From contig NZ_JNIK01000017.1 of assembly GCF_000701365.1 (NCBI RefSeq), forward strand, positions 1 through 64,000: a DNA stretch of 64,000 nucleotides. The letters run 5' to 3'. The position numbers were made by a program, and so were the translations under genes. The DNA is from Blastococcus sp. URHD0036. Its GTDB lineage: Bacteria > Actinomycetota > Actinomycetes > Mycobacteriales > Geodermatophilaceae. Below, one piece after another: positions 58,688 to 64,000 of the stretch; the stretch's first letter is position 1; the number at the start of each line of letters is the position of its first letter. The notes beneath the pieces were generated by a model. The model made no database searches. It was given only the letters and a program-made list of their open reading frames with translations, and was not told the DNA's origin.

Positions 58688-60106
58688 ATGACGACCCCGA
58701 CCGCCCTCGACGTCGGCGACCTGCGCCGGCTCGGCCTCTTCGACGGCACGACCGACGACCAGCTGCGGGAGCTCCTGGCGGTCGGTGCCGAGGTCCGCTT
58801 CTCCCCCGGTGACGTGCTCTTCTCGGAGAACCGCCCGGCCGACGACTGGCTGGTCCTCGTCGAGGGCAGCCTCGACCTCGTCCGCCACGTCGGGCGCGAG
58901 GAGCTGCTGCTCGGCGCCATGGACGTGCCGGGGCGCTGGGCCGGCGGGTTCCGCGCCTGGGACGAGCAGGGGGTCTACGTCGCCACCGGCCGGGCGACCT
59001 CCGCCGGGCGGGTCCTCCGGGTGCCGGCCACCGCCCTGCGGGCGTGGTCGAGCGACCGGTTCCCCCTCGGGGTGCACCTCATCGAGGGGTTCGTGCGCAC
59101 GGCGCGCACCTTCGAGCTCGTGGCCCGGCAGCGCGAGTCGCTGGTCGCGCTCGGCACGCTGGCCGCCGGGCTCGCCCACGAGATCAACAACCCGGCGGCG
59201 GCCGCGTCGCAGGCGGTCGACGAGCTGTCGTCGGCCTGCGACGTCCTGCTGTCGACCCTCGGCCGGCTGGCCGCCGGGTCCGTCACGGCCGCCCAGTTCA
59301 CCGCACTCGACGGCCTGCGCCGGGAGATCGAGGCGCCGGCGACCCCGCTGGGCGGCATCGCGCTGTCCGACCGCGAGGACGAAGTGGCGGACTGGCTGGC
59401 CGAGCACGGCGTCGGCCGGGAGTGGGAGCTCGCCCCGACGCTCGCCGGCGCCGGCGTCGACGTCCCGTGGTTGGACCGGGCGGCCGGCGCGCTCCCCGGC
59501 GCAGCCCTGGAGCCCGGCGTGGAGTGGGTGGCGAGCACGCTGGTGGCCGCCGGGCTGCTCACCGAGCTCAAGGAGTCCACCGGCCGGATCTCCGGTCTCG
59601 TGGGTGCGGTGCGCTCCTACTCGCAGCTGGACCGGGCGACGGTGCAGCAGACGGACGTCGCGGAGGGGCTGGAGAGCACGCTGACGATCCTCGCCTCCCG
59701 CATCCCGCCGGGGATCACGGTCGTCCGGGACCACGCCGACGACGTCCCGGCGATCGAGGCGGCGGCGGGCGAGCTCAACCAGGTCTGGACGAACCTGATC
59801 GCCAACGCCGTCGACGCCATGACCCGCGAGGACGCCGCCGACCGGGGGACGCTGCGGGTGTCGACCCGCCGGGTGCCGTCCGGCGTGCTGGTCGAGATCG
59901 GGGACACGGGCGGGGGGATGGACGCCGAGACGCAGAAGCACGCCTTCGACCCGTTCTTCACCACCAAGCCCGTCGGCGAGGGCATCGGGCTCGGCCTCGA
60001 TATCTCCCACCGCATCGTCGCCCGGCACCACGGGCAGATCGAGATCGACGTCCGCCCGGAGGAGACGGTGCTCCGGGTGCGCCTGCCGTTGAGCCCCGGC
60101 CGCTGA
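58688..60106 (+). CDS. Soluble histidine kinase with cyclic-nucleotide-binding-like domain
   Basis: A 472-residue protein without membrane segments. The N-terminal CRP-like cNMP domain spans about residues 12-140 (LGLFDGTTDDQLRELLAVGA, FSPGDVLFSENRPADDWLVLVEGSLDLV). The kinase core has the phospho-acceptor His164 in AAGLAHEINNPAAAA, then the N box WTNLIANAVDAM, G1 DTGGGM and G2 GEGIGLGLDIS. No response regulator is adjacent. The key Arg of the cyclic-nucleotide cassette is not clear, so the ligand may differ. TAGGCT at 58617-58622 is a likely -10 box. Confidence 0.9.
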   Translation: MTTPTALDVGDLRRLGLFDGTTDDQLRELLAVGAEVRFSPGDVLFSENRPADDWLVLVEGSLDLVRHVGREELLLGAMDVPGRWAGGFRAWDEQGVYVATGRATSAGRVLRVPATALRAWSSDRFPLGVHLIEGFVRTARTFELVARQRESLVALGTLAAGLAHEINNPAAAASQAVDELSSACDVLLSTLGRLAAGSVTAAQFTALDGLRREIEAPATPLGGIALSDREDEVADWLAEHGVGREWELAPTLAGAGVDVPWLDRAAGALPGAALEPGVEWVASTLVAAGLLTELKESTGRISGLVGAVRSYSQLDRATVQQTDVAEGLESTLTILASRIPPGITVVRDHADDVPAIEAAAGELNQVWTNLIANAVDAMTREDAADRGTLRVSTRRVPSGVLVEIGDTGGGMDAETQKHAFDPFFTTKPVGEGIGLGLDISHRIVARHHGQIEIDVRPEETVLRVRLPLSPGR

Positions 60107-60128
60107 CCGCGCGCCTCCCGGGCACGGA

Positions 60129-60149
60129 GGTTACCGTCGAGTAGTAACC
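60129..60149. promoter_or_regulatory. Inverted repeat upstream of phaZ
   Basis: GGTTAC (60129-60134) and GTAACC (60144-60149) form a perfect 6-bp inverted repeat with a 9-nt spacer, 41 bp before the depolymerase ATG. Likely an operator or promoter-overlapping site. Confidence 0.4.
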
Positions 60150-60190
60150 GGGGTCACACCCACCGACGGCACCGAGGACGGATCGACGCG

Positions 60191-61432
60191 ATGCTCTACC
60201 AGGCCTACGAGCTGCAACGACGGGCCAGCACCCCGCTCCGGAGAGCCTCCGGGCTGACCGCCCGGGCGCTCGGTGCCCTGCCCGCGCCGGTGCCCGGCCG
60301 GCCGCCCCTGCGCCGCGTCCGCGCCGCCTGCGAGATCCTCGCGCACGCCGCTCCCACGCACACCCGGCCCGCGTGGGGCATCGACGAGGTCGTGGTCGGC
60401 GGCCGCCCGGTCGAGGTGCACCCGCGGGCGGCGCTGCGCACCCCGTTCGCCACCCTCCGGCACTTCGACCGGCCCGCGGTGACCGGGCAGCCCCGGGTGC
60501 TGCTGGTCGGACCGATGTCCGGGCACTTCACCACGCTGCTGCGGCCCACGGTCCGCACCCTGCTGGCCGACCACGACGTCTACGCGCTGGACTGGGAGAA
60601 CGCCCGCGACGTCCCGGTCGGGCACGGGCCCTTCGGTCTCGACGAGTACGTCGACCACGTGCTCCAGGCGCTGCGGCACCTCGGCCCCGACACCCACGTG
60701 GTCGCCGTCTGCCAGCCCGCCGTCCCCGTCCTCGCGGCCGTGGCCCTGCTCGCCGCCGACGGCGACCCGGCCACCCCGCCCACGCTGACGCTGATGGCCG
60801 GCCCGGTCGACACGCGGGTCAACCCCGGGCCGGTCAACGACCTGGCGGCCCGCCGCTCGCTGGCGTCCTTCGAGCGGTGGGCGGTGCAGACGGTGCCCGC
60901 GCCCGCCCCCGGCGCCGGCCGCCGGGTCTACCCCGGCGTCACCCAGCTGTCGGCGTTCATGTCCCTCGACCCGCGGCGCCACCTCAAGGCCCACCTCGGG
61001 CTCTACCGCGCCCTCGTCGACGGCGACACGGAGGCCGCGGCCCGCACCCGGTCCTTCTACGACGAGTACGGCGCGGTCATGGACGTGCCCGCGGAGTTCT
61101 ACCTGGAGACCCTCGAGCGCGTCTTCATGGACCAGCACCTGGCCACCGGCCGGTACACCCACCGCGGCCGGCCGGTCGACCCCGCGGCGATCACCCGGAC
61201 GGCGCTGCTCACCGTCGAGGGCGGCAAGGACGAGATGTGCCCGCCCGGCCAGACCGCGGCGGCACACGACCTGTGCACCGGCATCCCGGCCGGCCGCAAG
61301 CGGCACCACCTCCAGCCCGGGGTCGGCCACTACGGCGTCTTCAGCGGCTCCGGGTGGACGACCGGCATCTACCCGGTGCTGCGCTCCTTCGTCGCGTCGC
61401 ACGCCCGCACCGAGGTGGCCGCCGCCCGCTGA
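60191..61432 (+). CDS. phaZ: Intracellular polyhydroxyalkanoate depolymerase
   Basis: A 413-residue alpha/beta-hydrolase of the intracellular PHB depolymerase family. The N-terminus starts MLYQAYELQRRASTPLRR, the usual MLYxxYE opening. The nucleophile elbow VAVCQPAVP uses Cys174 in place of Ser, as in Ralstonia PhaZ. The C-terminal PHB_depo_C part has KAHLGLYRALVDGD, RTALLTVEGGKDEMCPPGQ with the acid and GVGHYGVFSG with the catalytic His. It releases hydroxyalkanoates from storage granules for carbon supply. No PHA synthase gene is in the window. Ends before a 10-bp hairpin. Confidence 0.93.
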   Translation: MLYQAYELQRRASTPLRRASGLTARALGALPAPVPGRPPLRRVRAACEILAHAAPTHTRPAWGIDEVVVGGRPVEVHPRAALRTPFATLRHFDRPAVTGQPRVLLVGPMSGHFTTLLRPTVRTLLADHDVYALDWENARDVPVGHGPFGLDEYVDHVLQALRHLGPDTHVVAVCQPAVPVLAAVALLAADGDPATPPTLTLMAGPVDTRVNPGPVNDLAARRSLASFERWAVQTVPAPAPGAGRRVYPGVTQLSAFMSLDPRRHLKAHLGLYRALVDGDTEAAARTRSFYDEYGAVMDVPAEFYLETLERVFMDQHLATGRYTHRGRPVDPAAITRTALLTVEGGKDEMCPPGQTAAAHDLCTGIPAGRKRHHLQPGVGHYGVFSGSGWTTGIYPVLRSFVASHARTEVAAAR

Positions 61433-61436
61433 CGAC

Positions 61437-61460
61437 AGCGGGCACCTGTCGGTGCCCGCT
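61437..61460 (+). terminator. Hairpin after phaZ
   Basis: AGCGGGCACC (61437-61446) pairs perfectly with GGTGCCCGCT (61451-61460) over loop TGTC. It sits 4 bp after the phaZ stop and 14 bp before the ligase start, so it separates the two transcripts or attenuates read-through. Confidence 0.65.
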
Positions 61461-61474
61461 GGGACGATGACGCG

Positions 61475-63007
61475 GTGCTGTTCGCCGAGGTCGTCGCCGC
61501 GTCGGGGGCCGTCGCGGCCACCCGCTCCCGCACCGCGAAGTCGGCGGCCCTCGCTGCACTGCTCCGGGTGGCCGGCCCGGGCGAGGTGGAGCCGGTCGCC
61601 GCGTGGCTCTCGGGGGAACCGCGCCAGGGCCGGCTCGGGCTCGGCTGGCGCACCCTCACCCGCGCCGCGTACGAGGCGGCCGCCGAGCCCGGGCTGACCG
61701 TCGACGCGGTCGACACCGCCCTCACCGAGCTGGCCGGGACCTCGGGCGCGGGGTCGGTCGCCCGCCGCGACGCCGTCCTGGCCGGGCTGCTGGGTGCCGC
61801 GACCGCCGACGAGCAGCGGTTCCTCATCCGGCTGCTCACCGGCGAGCTCCGCCAGGGTGCGCTGGAGGGGGTGCTGGCCGACGCCGTCGCCCTGGCCGCC
61901 GAGGTACCGGCCGCCGCCGTCCGGCGGGCCGCGATGCTGACCGGCAGCGTGCCCGCCACCGCGGCCACCGCGCTGAGCGGTGGCGTCGCCGCGCTGGAGG
62001 CGGAGACCCTGCGGGTCGGCCGGCCGGTGCGGCCGATGCTGGCCAGCCCGGGCTCGTCGCTGGACGCCGCGCTCGCCGACCTCAGCACCGACGTCACGGT
62101 CGAGCACAAGCTGGACGGCGCACGGATCCAGGTGCACCGCGACGGGGACGACGTCCGCGTCTGGACCCGCACGCTCCGCGAGGTCACCGACGGCGTGCCC
62201 GAGCTGGTCGAGCGCATCCGGGCGCTGCCGTGCCGCACCGCCGTCCTCGACGGGGAGACCCTCGCCCTGGACGACGACGGCCGCCCCCGCGCCTTCCAGG
62301 ACACGATGAGCCGGTTCGGCAGCGACTCCCCGGATCCGGCCGTCGTCCTCTCGCCGTTCCTCTTCGACGTCCTGCACCTCGACGGCCGGGACCTGCTCGA
62401 CGAGCCGCTGGCCGTGCGGCTCGACGCGCTGGCGGAGCTGCTGGCCGCCGAGGAGCACGCGCCGCTGCGGATGCCCGGCGTCCGCTCGCCCACCCCGGAG
62501 CAGGCGGCCGGCGTGCTGGACTCCGCGCTCGCGGCCGGGCACGAGGGCGTCGTCGTCAAGGCGCTGGACGCCCCCTACGCCGCCGGCCGGCGCGGGAAGG
62601 CGTGGCAGAAGGTCAAGCCGGTGCACACCCTCGACCTCGTGGTGATCGGCGCCGAGTGGGGGTACGGGCGGCGGACCGGGTCCCTGTCGAACATCCACCT
62701 GGCCGCGCGCGACCCCGACGGCGGGGAGCCGGTGATGGTCGGCAAGACGTTCAAGGGCATGACCGACGAGCTGCTGGCCTGGCAGACCGCGACCTTCCCG
62801 GAGTACGCCGTCGAGCGGCCCGACTGGGGCGTGCGGCTGCGGCCGGAGCTGGTGGTCGAGGTCGCCGTCGACGGGGCGCAGCGCAGCACCCGGTACCGCG
62901 GCGGCGTCGCGCTGCGCTTCGCGCGGGTGCTGCGCTACCGCCCGGACAAGACCACCGCCGAGGCCGACACGCTCGACGCCATCAGGGCACTGCTGGCCGG
63001 CGGCTGA
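61475..63007 (+). CDS. ligB: ATP-dependent DNA ligase, LigB type
   Basis: A 510-residue ligase with the N-terminal DNA-binding domain (about residues 1-190), adenylation domain and OB-fold domain. Motif I is VEHKLDGARIQVH with Lys212 as the adenylated residue; motif III is SPFLFDVLHLDG, motif IV EGVVVKALDAPY and motif V WQKVKPVHTLDLVVIGAEWG, followed by the OB-fold SLSNIHLAARD. Length and layout match mycobacterial LigB (about 507 residues), an accessory ligase beside NAD-dependent LigA. GTG start. Confidence 0.93.
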   Translation: MLFAEVVAASGAVAATRSRTAKSAALAALLRVAGPGEVEPVAAWLSGEPRQGRLGLGWRTLTRAAYEAAAEPGLTVDAVDTALTELAGTSGAGSVARRDAVLAGLLGAATADEQRFLIRLLTGELRQGALEGVLADAVALAAEVPAAAVRRAAMLTGSVPATAATALSGGVAALEAETLRVGRPVRPMLASPGSSLDAALADLSTDVTVEHKLDGARIQVHRDGDDVRVWTRTLREVTDGVPELVERIRALPCRTAVLDGETLALDDDGRPRAFQDTMSRFGSDSPDPAVVLSPFLFDVLHLDGRDLLDEPLAVRLDALAELLAAEEHAPLRMPGVRSPTPEQAAGVLDSALAAGHEGVVVKALDAPYAAGRRGKAWQKVKPVHTLDLVVIGAEWGYGRRTGSLSNIHLAARDPDGGEPVMVGKTFKGMTDELLAWQTATFPEYAVERPDWGVRLRPELVVEVAVDGAQRSTRYRGGVALRFARVLRYRPDKTTAEADTLDAIRALLAGG

Positions 63008-63034
63008 CGTCCGCGACGCGGCCGCCCCGCCCGG

Positions 63035-63226
63035 TCAGCGGGCGCTCGGGCTCCGGTCGCCGCCCGTGCGCCGCAACCGCGTGACCCGCCGCCGGACGAC
63101 GGCCGGCCGACGTCGACGGCGGCCCGCCGACTCCCGCTCCCAGCGCGCGGTCGACCTCCGGCCCAGGGCGATCACCACCGCCGTGGCGGCCAGGAAACCG
63201 ATGCTCGTGACGGCCAACCACTCCAC
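63035..63226 (-). CDS. Small single-pass membrane protein with basic tail
   Basis: A 63-residue protein: a short start, one transmembrane helix (WLAVTSIGFLAATAVVIALG) and a long Arg-rich cytoplasmic tail (RRSTARWERESAGRRRRR region). The GTG at 63226 follows GGGGGAG at good distance; a GTG nine bases upstream is the alternative. No family recognised. It is convergent with the ligase gene. Confidence 0.55.
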   Translation of the reverse strand: MEWLAVTSIGFLAATAVVIALGRRSTARWERESAGRRRRRPAVVRRRVTRLRRTGGDRSPSAR

Positions 63227-63378
63227 GGCGACCACTCCCCCGGTCCGGCTGCGGGGCCCGGCCACGGTGCTCCGCCGCCGGTACCGGAACGGTCCCGGCG
63301 CGACTGTGGGAGCCGCAAGCGGGTGCGGCGCCGCTGCCCGAACCGTTACCGGACACGCCGACGCCGCGCCGTCGGGCG

Positions 63379-64000
63379 CTAGAGCAGCTCGGCGAGCAGC
63401 GCGGCCGCGCGAGCGGCGCCGTCGGTCTCCACCGGGCGGTAGTCGACCTCCCGGCCCAGCTCCGCCACGACCGCCGCCGCCAGCGCGTCGGGTTCGGCGG
63501 CCTGCTCGTAGGGCAGGCAGCGGCCGGCGCCGTACTGCTCCAGCCGGCGGCGGACGTGGAAGGCCTGCTCGAAGTGCCGGCGCAGCGGCACGAAGACGAA
63601 CGGCTTGCGCAGTGCCGTCAGCTCCATGCACGTCGTCAGGCCACCCTGGACGACGGCGACGTCGCACGCGGCCAGGTACCGGTGCAGCTCCGGCAGGTAG
63701 CCCATCACCCGCGCGCCGTCCACCTCCGGTAGCGCGGCCGGGTCGATCCGGGGGCCGGCGACCAGCACGAAGCGGAGCGCGGGGGCCAGGCGCCGGGCCA
63801 GCGGGACGGCGTCCAGGACCCGCCGCAGGAGCGAGCCGCCCACGCCGGACCCACCGACGGTCACCAGGCACAGCCGTTCACCGGCCCGGACCCCCAGCTC
63901 CCGGCGCAGCTCCTCGGTGCCGCGCAGCCGTGCCGGGTCGAAGCCGGTGACGTACCCGGCGAAGTCATAGTTCTCCGCGGTCCAGTCGCGGATGCTCGGC
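63379..64000 (-). CDS. Glycosyltransferase, GT28/MurG-like C-terminal domain, partial
   Basis: The reading frame continues through the right edge, so the N-terminal part is outside the window; about 206 C-terminal residues are seen. They form the donor-binding half of a GT-B glycosyltransferase: LVTVGGSGVGGSLLRRVL, VAVVQGGLTTCMELTALRKP (the nucleotide-sugar binding G-G-x-x-T-x-x-E pattern), and FVFVPLRRHFEQAFHVRRRLEQYG. It would transfer a sugar from a nucleotide donor; the acceptor is unknown. Confidence 0.85.
   Translation of the reverse strand, partial: PSIRDWTAENYDFAGYVTGFDPARLRGTEELRRELGVRAGERLCLVTVGGSGVGGSLLRRVLDAVPLARRLAPALRFVLVAGPRIDPAALPEVDGARVMGYLPELHRYLAACDVAVVQGGLTTCMELTALRKPFVFVPLRRHFEQAFHVRRRLEQYGAGRCLPYEQAAEPDALAAAVVAELGREVDYRPVETDGAARAAALLAELL

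Overview
The window is very GC-rich and shows an actinobacterial gene set: a WhiB iron-sulfur regulator, a DivIVA-like coiled-coil protein, a DUF3068 protein, GTP-dependent PEP carboxykinase, an ECF42-type sigma factor with its DGPF partner, a BTAD/AfsR-type regulator, many GTG starts, and TAGNNT -10 boxes with probable leaderless genes. The overall style (wall hydrolase, tiny lysine-rich proteins, motility-type PilZ protein) resembles Geodermatophilaceae or a close relative, but that placement is inference. I see no rRNA, tRNA, CRISPR array, transposase or integrase; this looks like ordinary chromosome with several accessory metabolic islands.

Region 1-6.4 kb holds small regulator-target pairs: an amidohydrolase divergent from a TetR regulator with a duplicated operator, an HxlR regulator divergent from a GNAT acetyltransferase with another duplicated operator, a DrrAB-like ABC exporter, and a SUV3-like RNA helicase.

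Region 6.4-13.1 kb is a guanidine-degradation operon read leftwards: guanidine-I (ykkC) riboswitch, APC permease, two DUF1989 carboxyguanidine deiminase subunits, a carboxyltransferase protein and allophanate hydrolase, with every junction a 4-bp overlap. The carboxylase is odd: both the biotin carboxylase and the biotin carrier domains are absent, so they must come from elsewhere.

Region 13.3-24.7 kb carries envelope and regulatory genes (DUF3068, DivIVA-like, WhiB), a small acyl-CoA/2-hydroxyacid pair, ECF42 and its DGPF partner, a TSUP exporter, a secreted wall protein under a cyclic di-AMP riboswitch, and pckG. Region 24.7-35.9 kb has a PolA-like polymerase, zinc-ribbon and cold-shock proteins, an ArsC-like protein, a large glycoside hydrolase, an AraC regulator and a NarL-type two-component system.

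Region 35.9-50.7 kb looks like a nitrogen-heterocycle scavenging island: creatininase-like protein, two tandem deaminase-type amidohydrolases (the first has lost metal ligands), a NitT/TauT-type ABC importer, a cytosine-deaminase-like enzyme, a VanB-type reductase, an FAD-linked oxidase, a PNPOx-like flavoprotein, a 2-oxoglutarate oxygenase and a GntR regulator. Its substrate is unknown.

Region 50.7-64 kb is mixed housekeeping and regulation: a secreted SGNH lipase, small membrane proteins, YchJ, an FAD oxidoreductase divergent from an AfsR-like regulator across a perfect 12-bp inverted repeat, YihY, a soluble histidine kinase with a cyclic-nucleotide-type domain, PHA depolymerase, an ATP-dependent DNA ligase and a glycosyltransferase running off the right edge.
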